From Polytrichum commune (Eukaryota > Streptophyta > Polytrichopsida > Polytrichales > Polytrichaceae), in assembly GCA_950295325.1 (NCBI GenBank), contig OX485804.1, forward strand, positions 24,862,001-24,926,000: a stretch of 64,000 nucleotides of DNA, written 5' to 3'. Made by a program: the position numbers and the translations under genes. Under the pieces are notes generated by a model, which was not told where the DNA came from, ran no database searches, and worked only from the letters and a program-made list of their open reading frames with translations. This document shows, one piece after another, positions 10,986 through 21,470 of the stretch. Numbering within the stretch: position 1 is the first letter of the stretch; each line of letters starts with the position of its first letter.

Positions 10986-12039
10986 TTACATTTGCACATT
11001 CCGCAACTTATTTTGAGGTGGATTTGGACACATTTGTTGCTTGCGTAAGTTGCTCCGTCATTGGATGGGGAGCACATAGGAGTGGAATGTTAAGTGGTGG
11101 TGGGAACTCAATTATCAAAGGTGACAATGCTATGAAAATCTCCTAGTTGGGGATTGCCTAATCCATGCATCTCCCAATCACCCCCCAAAAAGGGGGGGGG
11201 GGCTAGTGGCATTAACATTCGATTCTTGGTGCCTCGAAAGGAATGCAATCGTTGGTGTATCTTGGGCCCTATTGTTACTCATTTTTATGAGCACATAATA
11301 GAGGTGAATATGGACATCATAACATTTACACAACTTTTTGGTTGAGTTCCATGGGATCAAGTTTTACATGAGCATAAGTCTCCTTTTATGGGGAGAACTC
11401 ATGTTGTGTGTTGGAACTTTTGACAAGCAACACTATATTACTGGAGCTTTTTGTAATGGAGTTTTTTTCGTTGGGAAAAGACCATCATGTAGATGCTTAG
11501 TGTTGTTATGACTCCTGTTGCCGCTTGTGTAAGTTCTTTATCATGTGGCTAAGTTATTCTTGATATGAGAGGAACGAGTCGGAGTTGAATATAATGTTAA
11601 TCGGTGGGCAGGGCCTCCATCCCCATGTGAATGTTCATAAAATCTAGCGAGGGGAAGTGGGAGGGTGAAAACTTTGATTGACTACAATCGACTACAAAAC
11701 CTAAAAATGTATATTTTAACAACGATAACCCTTAAGTCGGGGTCAGATATCCTGAATTAGTGTAGTGACTTAAAACTAGGATGAATAGAAAACTAACCTA
11801 TAAGGAAGCAACATTGTTTCTATTACCCCTCATTGATGTTATGAAACCAATCCCACCATCCTCGGAGAAATTAGAATATCAATGCAATGCTAAGAGAATC
11901 TTGCGGTGGGGCTTGATGGGTCATCCACACAAAGCATCTCCCAATTGCCACAACATTTGATTCTCGGTGCCTCAAAAGGGAATGCAACCACCAATGATGC
12001 TTGTGGAAGTTAAGTATTCCGTGGCAAAGACATCATTGA

Positions 12040-12446
12040 ATGGACACTAAAAATTGTCTTTAGTGTCATGTGGTATTTCTTTTGCACACCTTGGTAACTT
12101 TTCTAATGACACTTCTTATGAATTGGTTTACAAGTACTGTCATCCCAACTTCACTTTTTGATTCATCCAAGTGCCAATTATTGAAGCAAAGTTTGGTATA
12201 TTTTGCATCCTAACATTTACGTAATGGAGAGTTGTCATGGATGATTGAGTTTGGATGAAAAATCACTTGTAAGTGACAGTTTTCGCAACTTTGCAAATGT
12301 ACAATGCCTAATTTCTTGTTACAAGGAATGACAAATAATGTTAGGTATACATTTAGTGTCGGTGACACTACACGGGCAGTTTACAATTAGTATTGAGCAA
12401 GACAAATAGAATTGGTGACACCAAATACATTGCTTAGTGTAGTGAT
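12040..12446 (-). mobile_element. Family B MITE-like element, copy B3
   Basis: About 407 bp, from 'gacactaaaaattg' to 'cttagtgtagtg'. Same orientation as B1. It sits within block E between two E segments. No open frame is shared with the other copies. Confidence 0.7.
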
Positions 12447-13355
12447 GTCAACATTATATTATTGGTGGCTCGAAAGGAATGCAACCACTGAGGGTGCATT
12501 TTGGGTCCTATTGTTGCCTTTATTGGAGGTGCTTGTTGCCATTTGCGAAAGTCTTATGTTATTCCCTTAGCAGGTGACCCAACCAATCAGCGGGAGATTT
12601 GGAGGGGAACGTATGCACTTGTGTGCCGGGGGGGGGGGGGGAATTAGTGTGGCCACAGTAATTCTCTACAACCCTCATTACTTCTCATTACGGAAATACT
12701 TATGAGAAGGCCTTGGGACTTGGACTGACTAAGAGAACCCACATTACCCACACTAATTATTCCCACACCAATTTCCCACCCACACTAATAGGACTATCTA
12801 GTGCACCCACCTACTTATGCCAACACTTGAATATGGGTGCCTCAAAGGAATGCAACCACGTATGGTGCACCTATGTATCTTGGGCCCTACTGTGGCCTTC
12901 TTCTTCTTTTACCCTTCCTACTTTATTATACCATTCACAACGCGGGTGGGTAACATGCTTTTAACTATGTGCACATTGTCATTGGAGGTGCATTTGGAAA
13001 TGCTTGTTGCCACTTGCGAAAGCATAGTTATTCCGTGGCAAGGTTATCCAATTTGAGGTGAAATGTAACGCAAACCGGGAGAAGGGGAGGGGGGGGGGGG
13101 GGTTAATAAGTTCACCAATATGCCCCCAATTAAAAATATCGACGAAATGCAAAGGAAATCTGGCAGTGGGGAATTGCCGCATAGTAAGTTAGCATGTGCC
13201 TATCATGCACAGTTTCGCTCCCCGAATTCAGTCGTGTAGATAAGAGCAGCTAAATATAAAGGAGTGAGAGTGAGAACCCAAGCCCGTGGGCCCCAGCCGT
13301 AAGATCTCTGGCCACGTCCCATCCAACGGCGCTCCCACCTACTTGGGCCCGGGAG

Positions 13356-13457
13356 CCAATACCCGCCGGGGTTGGGGGGGGGGGGTAAGTTAACCCCCAG
13401 ACTTACTATTCACCACACCCTGTTACCGCGCCCTGTTACGGCCCGCCTGGGTATAAA
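13356..13457 (+). promoter_or_regulatory. Core promoter of the asparagine synthetase gene
   Basis: A TATAAA box lies at 13452-13457, with a CCAAT motif at 13356-13360, about 90 bp upstream. A start site some 25-35 bp after the TATA box, near 13485, would give a leader of about 315 nt. A G12 tract (13374-13385) lies between the two motifs. A second TATAAAA at 13783 is only 17 bp before the ATG, too close to serve it. Confidence 0.6.
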
Positions 13458-13484
13458 GCCACCTGCGGCAGGCTGCCTAACCTC

Positions 13485-13800
13485 TCCCATCTCTTCGCCT
13501 TCTGCTGCGATCTTCGGCACTGCCCTTGAGCGATCGACTCTTGCACCGATTGCCTCCAGCTACTCCTACACTCCTCCTGTTCGCACCTCAAATTTGGGCT
13601 CATTTGGTGCAGAATCGAGTCGGTTCGGTTGAGTACAGCGAGACGGACAGAGCGAAAGAGAGACAAGAGAGAGAGACAGGCGAGGGACAAGAGAGACAAG
13701 GAGAGCGAGAGAGGAGAATTGTGAAGTGATTGGAATTCAGTTTCGTTGCGGTCCGAGGTTCAGTGAACGAAGAGAGTGTGTGGTATAAAAGGGAGCGAAA
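13485..13800 (+). other. Probable 5' leader of the asparagine synthetase mRNA
   Basis: The first part is CT-rich and the second strongly GA-rich (13638-13715, repeats of GAGA and GACA). There is no ATG anywhere from the inferred start site to 13800, so the coding ATG is the first in the message and no upstream ORF is expected. The exact start is inferred from the TATA box only. Confidence 0.45.
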
Positions 13801-16800
13801 ATGTGTGGAATTTTGGCCATCCTAGGCTCACATGACGATGCAACATCCGGCAAGCGGGCTCGCATTCTGGAGCTTTCCCGCAGGTGAGGGTCAGGGTGGT
13901 TTGTGTATGTTGAAATTGTTGATCGTTGATGGTATCGGGGTTACTTGTGTCGAAATGCCTTGTCGAGGCTTTCTTGGGAAGATGATCAGGGCAGATGGTG
14001 ATGTGAAAATAGAAAGTTATGTGCGATCGGATGATGGTCGGAGGGCATGAATTGGTGAGGAATTGCCTACCAGAATCCACGGTAGGACCAGAGCGAGAGA
14101 GCGAGAGAGCAAGAGAGAGAGATGATGTTGGTGATGAATATGTATTGGTGATAATTTGAGCGTGGATAGAAATCCTGATAGGAGGTTTTGGCAAATTGTT
14201 TGGCAAAAGGTGAGGTGATTGATAAGTTGAAAGACGCAATAAAAATCATGACGTAATGTTGTGATGTTCGTTGGTATGTATGCAGGTTGCGTCACCGTGG
14301 ACCCGACTGGAGCGGACTGTTCGTGGGAAAGGATTCATGGTGCTACCTGGCTCACGAGCGCCTGGCTATCATCGACCCCGCCTCCGGCGACCAGCCGCTG
14401 TACAATGGCAACAAGGACATTGTAGTCGCCGTGAGTATTTGTTATAAACCCGCTCTGTAAATTTAAAGTTGCGTGCAATTTGTTAGACATTGTTTGCTGT
14501 TGTTGTTGCTGTGCACTCGGTGGTGTAGAATTGATGTGCTGATGAATCAATTCGTTCTACTGGGCAGGTTAACGGCGAGATTTACAACCATGAGGCGTTG
14601 AAGAAGAACATGAAGGGGAAGACATACCACACGCAGTCCGACTGCGAAGTCATTGCTCATCTCGTAAGTTAATCAGCCTGCCCGCAATGACATACATGAC
14701 TCTTCATTTCATGCAGCTTTACCCACCGACTTTGCCAAGAAGTTGTCGTCAGACCTGATGTTACGACATTCTGTATCATGATTCAATGAAAGAGTTGTAT
14801 TGCTGACGTCTAAGGTAGACGTGTGTTGTTCGGACACTTTTCTCTCTGCACCCACTTGTCATAGGATATGAAACCCACGATTCAGTGCGACATGCTTGGC
14901 AAATCCGAATCGTGCCCGTGGCCATTTGCCTCATAGTTTTTGGAGCTCATATGAATATCATCTTCATTATCAAAGTGAAGATTCTTGTCCTGATTAAGTG
15001 GTCATATAAGCCCCCGATCATTGTGACTATTGAGCCTAGAATAGTTAGCATATTTGAACACGTAGTCCCGTCTCTTTTAAACACATGAGGCCTTTTTAGT
15101 GTCCGTTCTTAGATCCACATCTAACCACATACCACCCAAATATAGCTGTTCAGATTATTGCTATGTTGGACTAACACCGGTCTAACTTACCTCTGATTCT
15201 CGATGCGTGACCTTGTTGATGAATGAATTCTGTGAAAGTGTTGATGCTGCACCATGTTGGGTGGCTGGAGTTGTCACCAACATGATGGGCGGATAGGTAC
15301 GTAGCCTTAATTGTTACCCTTGAGGAGTATTTAATGTATAAATGGGTATTCTGTTTGCAGTACGAAGATGTGGGCGAGGAGGCAGTCAGCATGCTTGACG
15401 GCATGTTCTCATTTGTATTGGTGGATAACCGGGACAACTCCTTCATCGCCGCGCGTGACCCCATCGGCATCACTCCTCTCTACCTCGGCTGGGGCAATGA
15501 TGGTAGGTTAATTCTGTCGTCATTGCGATGATAAAATAATTCCAGGTTCCAATAATCATCATAATCACCAGTTCAATCATTGGAAGAATCTGCATACCTA
15601 TAACGGTTAATGCATGCACCCCAATTGCAGATCCTCTGAAACAACAAACCTACCTACCTGGGATTTCCGTAACAGTTACTTGGATGTGTGAGAGATTGAC
15701 GACTGATGAGTCGAGTCATTTGGATGGATTTTCTGGAGCATTGGGATAGATAGATTCTCTGGACCAGTGAAATTGAGGTTTTAGAACTGGTGTGTCCACA
15801 GGTGCGGTATGGTTTTCGTCGGAGATGAAAGCCTTGAAGGACGACTGCGAACGCTTTGAAGTCTTCCCACCTGGTCATATCTACTCTAGCAAAGCTGGTA
15901 TGTTATCCCCTCTTTTCAAGGATAATTTTCCTAGGCGTTGCTTTTAAGATCTATACCCATGTGTTCATTGATAGTGTACGGGACGTCATGATCATGATCA
16001 TGATCAACTGCCAACTGCAACACATGGGCCACATCGACATTGATGCATGAAGTTTGATTTTGTGGGATTGTGAATTGCAGGAGGACTTCGTAGATACTAT
16101 AATCCAGTCTGGTACTCGGAATCGTACATTCCTTCAACACCTTACCAGCCTCTTGTTCTCCGGGCTGCCTTCGAAAAGGTATGCCTGCCCAGATAAAAAC
16201 GTCCTACTGTTATCCTAAGTTTTATTTATGTGAAGCTTAAATAACCCTCTGGATTGGATTGCTTCGATGGTCTTTCTCATGCACTATCTCCTGATGGTAG
16301 AATAATACGATGTATGTGTGATCAATGCAGGCTGTGATGAAGAGATTGATGACAGATGTGCCATTCGGAGTGCTGCTCTCAGGAGGATTAGATTCCTCCT
16401 TGGTGGCCGCTGTGGCATCGAGATATCTTGCAGGCACCAAAGCTGCCAACATCTGGGGCAAGCAGCTCCACTCCTTCTGTGTTGGACTCGAGGTAATCAA
16501 TCCCCAAACGCTCCCTTCCTGTCTTGAATACAAACAAGACATTGTCATCGGTGTGATTTTGTAATGGATAAAGGTTTTGACATGAGCTATGGCGTAATTT
16601 TTTGCTGTTTTCAGGGCTCCCCTGACTTGAAGGCTGCCAGAGAAGTCGCCAACTACATCGGAACCAGGCATCATGAGTTCCATTTTACTGTACAGGTATG
16701 AGAGTGCCTTTACTTACCTTTTTTTTGCATTCAATCGGTTCTCAATTTGTGAATATGGGGAAGAGGGAAAGACATTCAAGAATCTGTTTTCCTTGTTTTG

Positions 16801-19460
16801 GTATTAAACCAAAATTGGGCGTTCCAGGAGGGTTTAGATGCTCTAGCGGAGGTCATTTACCATGTTGAGACTTACGATGTGACCACCATCCGAGCCAGCA
16901 CACCGATGTTCCTCATGACCAGGAAGATAAAGGCTCTCGGTGTGAAGATGGTCCTCTCCGGAGAGGGATCGGATGAGATCTTCGGAGGCTACCTGTACTT
17001 CCACAAGGCTCCCAACAAGGAGGAGTTGCACCGTGAGACTGTGCGAAAGGTATTTATCTACATAACACATCCTTTGAAATGCTTTGTTACGTTTGGCTGC
17101 GAGAATTCCATGTACAATTTTGTCCCTAGAGTAAAATTCTGTCCTCAATTCTGCTTTTTAGGTCCATTTCATCCCATAAAGGGGTTTGCGAGCCCGGTCT
17201 GGACCTCTTACATTTACGGTAGTTTTTGAAACTGTACAACGTGAATATAGATTGTGATGTGACGTTTAGCTTGTTGTCTGGCAAGGTTTAACTAAGTTGA
17301 AAAGTGTTTGATAAAGATTTCGTATCATCCAGTATAAAGAGAGAATACACAAGTAGTGCGAACGTGCTAAAAGCATTTAGGGGTTAAGGATAAGAGTGAT
17401 ATTGGGATGTGGAGTCTGATTATGATCATGTGCGGGGGTGGGACAGATCAAGGCACTGCACTTGTACGATTGCCAGAGGGCGAACAAATCGACCTCCGCC
17501 TGGGGTTTGGAAGCTCGTGTCCCATTCTTGGACAAGGAATTCATGGAAGTTGCAATGGCGATCGACCCCGCTGAGAAGATGGTTCGATTCTGACATTATT
17601 TTATTCAATCATGGACTATTTTTGTGCTATTGATGAGTGAATTATTTCGAAACTTGCTGTCCCTTGCTTATTATTATAGTTGTTGGCTCATCACGGTGAT
17701 GATGTTTCTCTTTGACTTACCTAATCTACTGCATGTTCTGCAGATAAGGAAGGACCAGGGCCGGATCGAGAAGTGGGTCATGCGCAAAGCCTTCGACGAC
17801 GAAGAGAACCCTTACTTGCCCAAGGTTTGCATCCTCCCTTTGATCATCATTTTGGTCATTTCCAAACAGAAGCTTATCTGGCTTGTCAGAAATGAATGCA
17901 ATCCAGGATACTTTGGTTTAAATCTCAAAGAGTGTCTGTCTGTCTGTCAGTGAGTCGCAATTGTTGGAAACAGGTACACCTCCAACAAAGTAGCTTGGGA
18001 GCTAACAGAAAAGAGTGTTGGGTTATCTGTGCAGCACATCTTGTACAGACAAAAGGAGCAATTCAGCGATGGCGTTGGTTACAGCTGGATTGATGGTCTC
18101 AAGGCAAACGCCGAGAACCATGTAAGCCTAACTCATCACTCTCCCTCTTCAAATGTGCATGTGTGTGTGTGTGTGTGTGTGTGTCTGTGTATCTTCCCCC
18201 TGCTACCTATGGAGATGTTGTCTATTATGATTTGTGCACCATTTGAATGATGTGCAGACGCCATGAGATTTATAGCTTCCTTGCTAAAGATACGTGTGGA
18301 TGTGGTTCATTAACTGTTCAGGTCTCCGACCAGATGTTGAGACACGCGAAGCACGTCTACCCTTACAACACTCCCCTCACCAAGGAGGCCTACTTCTACA
18401 GGATGATCTTCGAGAAATACTTCCCGCAAGTATGATCTCTCTCTCTCTCTCTCTACCCTCTGCATTCATCATTTCCATGTGACACCTGCAGCCAGAATAC
18501 CTGGGAGCTCCTCAAATTCCATTCCATCGTCATGGGCTTTTCTCCAATCTTGAAGCACAAAAATTATGGGGCTTTCGATATCATCGTGGGGTTTTCAACC
18601 TTGTAGACATGAATTCTGGGGTTTCAAATGTCATCGTGGTTTTTTCAACCTCGTAGAGATAAATTGTTGGTGTTTCGATATCATCATGGGTTTCAATTTT
18701 GTAAACATAGATGATGAGTTTTTCAATGTACTTCCAAATTTTCCAATCTTATAGCAAATCACTTCGGGGATTTTGATGTTTTTGGGGGTTTTATCATCAC
18801 TGGAATGACAAAAAATATATATTTTACTGGATGATAACATTTCGTAAGGCTTATTTGAAAATTTACAAGAATTTTATCATCAGTTCAAAAGCATAGTGAA
18901 ATAAGTAGTGTCTTGTAAAATGATGGAGATAGCATGACATTGCACTTGATTTGCCGCTCCTAGGTCAAAGGTTCAATTTTCCAGAATTTCATTGTCGTGG
19001 CTCCATGATTTAGCATGTTTTCATATTTAAAAAAATTGATTACTTAGCGATGAACTAGTAGCCTCACTAACTATGGTATCTTCTAGCACATGAATTATGG
19101 TTTTTTTGTCAAATTTCTTGCGGGGTTCTTGAATCTTGTAGGACATGAAATCTGGGTGGCTCACCTGCTCATGTGTGAATGCAGCAATCCGCAAGGATGA
19201 CAGTGCCGGGAGGACCCAGTGTGGCTTGCAGCACCGCAGCCGCTATCGCGTGGGACAAGGCATGGGCTGGCAACTTGGACCCATCAGGCCGAGCTGCTCT
19301 GGGAGTACACGATTCCGCCTACACAGAAACAGATGCCCCTGCTGCTAGCCATGACAACAATGGCCATGCTGAAAACGGAACATCATCATCAACATACTCC
19401 CCGCTTTCCAAACCCAAGTTCGACGCCACTGTGTTGAAAACACAAGCCATGGTGCACTGA
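13801..19460 (+). CDS. ASN: Asparagine synthetase [glutamine-hydrolysing], 14 exons, 603 aa
   Basis: Transfers the glutamine amide to aspartate with ATP, giving asparagine, the main nitrogen carrier of many plants; cytosolic in this family. Exons: 13801-13883, 14286-14430, 14568-14663, 15361-15502, 15802-15897, 16081-16178, 16331-16492, 16615-16695, 16828-17049, 17447-17581, 17744-17824, 18035-18121, 18322-18429, 19185-19460. All junctions are GT-AG and the frame holds (1812 nt). Seen: N-terminal MCGI with catalytic Cys2; glutaminase residues Arg53, Asn78-Gly79 and Asp101 (by family alignment); ATP-pyrophosphatase loop SGGLDSS at 237-243; [12 protein letters not shown] from 345; and the plant-typical FPQ...[11 protein letters not shown] tail. 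Plant enzymes are about 580-590 aa, so this one is complete, with a slightly long, Ser/Thr-rich C terminus. Intron 3 carries a transposon-derived repeat; intron 13 a decayed minisatellite. No disabling change is seen. Confidence 0.96.
14863..15155 (+). repeat. Family C copy within intron 3 of the asparagine synthetase gene
   Basis: A 293-bp segment that matches, in reverse, 21060-21355 downstream of the gene. Shared blocks include 'tttgcctcatagttttt', 'agctcatatgaatat', 'atcaaagtgaagattctt' and 'agtgtccgttcttagatcc'. It makes up about 40% of the 697-bp intron. It is non-coding; an unrelated 67-codon frame crosses it. No effect on the splice sites is expected. Confidence 0.75.
18523..18769 (+). 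repeat. Decayed ~50-bp minisatellite in intron 13
   Basis: About five diverged units start near 18523, 18572, 18621, 18672 and 18719. Each has a 'tttcgatatcatcgtgg'-like segment, a 'ttttcaacc' segment, and 'ttgtagacatgaatt' or a variant. A further isolated unit ('gttcttgaatcttgtagg') occurs at 19125-19143, just before the last exon. Units differ at many positions, so the array is old. Confidence 0.65.
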
Positions 19461-20250
19461 TGCACAACCATGGAATGTCATTGCATTTTCAGTAGCAAGT
19501 GGAAAAAGGTCAAGGGGTGATCTCCCTCCCACACGGACCAAGACAAAGAAGAACCTCAGTGCGGATTTTGTGTCGAAGCTCCCAAACCAACCATGGACGC
19601 TCAACAAGCTGAGTGCCCAGTCAGGGAGGAGGGGAGCTTCTCCACCAGTTTGAGACTAGACCTGTAATAACACCACAACAACATATGAAGAAACAAAAGT
19701 AATAAGAGTAATGATGATGAGTTAGAATAGCGGCGTGGATTGCTTGCTTGCCTGCCTGCCTGCCAGCCATGCAGATGATAGTCTATCTGTCTGTCTGTCT
19801 CTTGTATAAACAGCAAGCATACACTTTGAGATACTTATCCTATGAGTGAGTAGTGAAGAAAACCAGCTCGTTTCCAGTCCAGGTATAGTGCCCTACTTAA
19901 TTAGTTTCTTAGGTTCAGACTCACATGAAGGAAGAGAGTGCACTTGAGGATGATCCCTGGCTATGGAGTCTGAGATGGTTGAGGAGTAGTCCAGCTTTAC
20001 TACACATTGAGTGTCCATTGCAGGAAGAATGACAACCTGTGGTGCACCGTGTGTTGATGGTTTCGATAGTTGAGAGCTTGGTGTGTGGCCCCATTGTAGA
20101 AAGGGATCTGCGGCTGTGGTGGTCTATATTAGATTTTTTGGAAGCTCGGAGCTCGGGACCAATCCGATGATATAGCCTGCTGGGTTTAAGTAATAGTGTC
20201 TTTTACTTGTAGCGTGGAGATCAATAAAGTCAACCTCCTTGATCATTTAT
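19461..20250 (+). other. Probable 3' UTR of the asparagine synthetase gene
   Basis: Follows the TGA stop. Holds short tetramer repeats (CCTG and CTGT runs at 19745-19802) and no open frame of interest. If the AATAAA at 20223 is used, the 3' UTR is about 790 nt, longer than is usual in plants. Earlier weak signals cannot be excluded. Confidence 0.4.
20223..20228 (+). terminator. Candidate polyadenylation signal AATAAA
   Basis: A perfect AATAAA 763 bp after the stop codon. Plant poly(A) signals are loose, so this is only the best visible candidate. Confidence 0.35.
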
Positions 20251-20475
20251 GGTATCATGGTGTATGTATTTTGTCAATATGATCATATATGTCATGGTGC
20301 TTATGGTTTATTTCACCTCACTACATTACTCACTTGTTTACATCTACTTCCAGTAAGTGGAGTCCGGACAGTCTTAACAATTCCTACAAATTGTTTGAGA
20401 ACAAAAATTCTACAGAGGTGCCACATCATTGAAAAATGACTACATTCAATTTCACAAAAACAGGTTCAACCTATC

Positions 20476-20503
20476 CTCCCTCCCTCCCTCCCTCCCTTCT
20501 TTA

Positions 20504-20538
<35 letters not shown>
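20476..20538. repeat. Microsatellites (CCCT)n and (TC)n
   Basis: About five CCCT units (20476-20497), a short spacer, then about 16 TC units (20506-20538). Confidence 0.9.
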
Positions 20539-20541
<3 letters not shown>

Positions 20542-21059
20542 TCCTTGGGTCATGGTTGTTCCCTCGCCCTCATGTACATTGTGTTCATTAAAATCAACCT
20601 GCTTGATCAATCTCATGGTGTAAGTATTTGGCTGTGTCATTGAAAGTTTTTGAAAGTGCAAACACAGCTTCCTTCACTTTGAAAAGTGTGCAATGCAACC
20701 AACTTGTTCCAGTCCAGGCGAGGGGGTTTAAATAGTTTCTGATATGTATCCTTGAGATTTTCATGAGAGAAACAGATAAGGGATTTTACTGTAGTTTTAA
20801 TAATTGGGTTCTGGCCTATTTTGGTCGTTAGCTTCTCAAGAAGGATTGATGGAACTAGAGATATTACTTGGATGATAATATGAACCATCCTTTAGGTCCA
20901 GGCCGAGCAGCCATTTGAGGATACGACAGATTTGATGCACTCCAAGCTGCTTTGATGTCCATCACATTCCTGATGATGTATAAGATTTCGGAAGCTCGGA
21001 GCTTGGGAAGAATTTGATGAAATAGCCTGCAGGCCTTTCATGGACAATTTTTTTCAATT

Positions 21060-21355
21060 GAACTGCTATATTTGAGTGGTATGTGGTTAGGTGTGGATCT
21101 AAGAACGGACACTAAAAAGACGTGGTTGAGAGGGACTACATGCTCAAAATTTGTTAACCATTTTAGGTTCAATACCTAGTCAACATAATTTGTTTTAGGA
21201 GGGGACCTATATGACCACCTCATTAGCTTAAGAATCTTCACTTTGATAATGAATAAAATATTCATATGAGCTCTGAAAACTATGAGGCAAATGGACACTA
21301 TTTGGAATTGGCAATCATCTCGCACTAATTGCATGTTTTGCATCCTAGAAGTGGG
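21060..21355 (-). repeat. Family C copy downstream of the asparagine synthetase gene
   Basis: Reverse-orientation partner of the intron 3 copy (14863-15155), with long nearly identical runs including 'ggatctaagaacggacact'. The two are the most similar family C pair in the window and lie inverted about 6 kb apart. This one interrupts the duplicated 3' flank. Confidence 0.75.
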
Positions 21356-21470
21356 TGCAAACCTAAAATTTTCTTTTTCAGGCCTGCTTTATATACTGTT
21401 TGTTATGTTCAGTGCTGAGATTGATCAAAGCAGGGGTTACCTCCTCATTCGATCTCATGGTGTATGTTTG

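Larger units (their letters stand above)
9890..13190. repeat. Block E: diverged, locally repeated sequence
   Basis: At least five related segments lie here, near 9900-10020, 11140-11330, 11890-12030, 12440-12640 and 12795-13110. Each carries 'gaaaggaatgcaa' or 'aaaggaatgcaac' preceded by a 'tt.ttggtgcctc' segment. Several also share 'gcatctccc', 'cttgggccctattgt' and 'gcttgttgcca.ttgcgaaag'. Younger family A and B elements interrupt the block. No coding sequence is apparent; small frames such as 12713-12964 are open by chance. Confidence 0.6.
19862..21470 (+). repeat. Diverged tandem duplication of the asparagine synthetase 3' flank
   Basis: Three landmarks of 19862-20300 recur in the same order some 840-1190 bp further on: 'ttccagtccagg' (19870, 20709), 'gaagctcggagct' followed by 'gatatagcctgc'-type sequence (20140, 20991), and 'tgatc...tcatggtgt' (20240, 21425). 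An extra copy of the third landmark occurs at 20586-20630. The second unit is lengthened by a family C insertion (21060-21355). Confidence 0.65.

Noticed and set aside
13783-13790. TATAAAA as the core promoter of the asparagine synthetase gene
   Set aside because: Only 17 bp before the ATG; transcription would begin downstream of the start codon. The TATAAA at 13452 has workable spacing.
17972-18034. An earlier acceptor for exon 12 that would add about 21 residues ([13 protein letters not shown]...)
   Set aside because: It is in frame, but would insert residues between PYLPK and [16 protein letters not shown], which are adjacent in asparagine synthetases.
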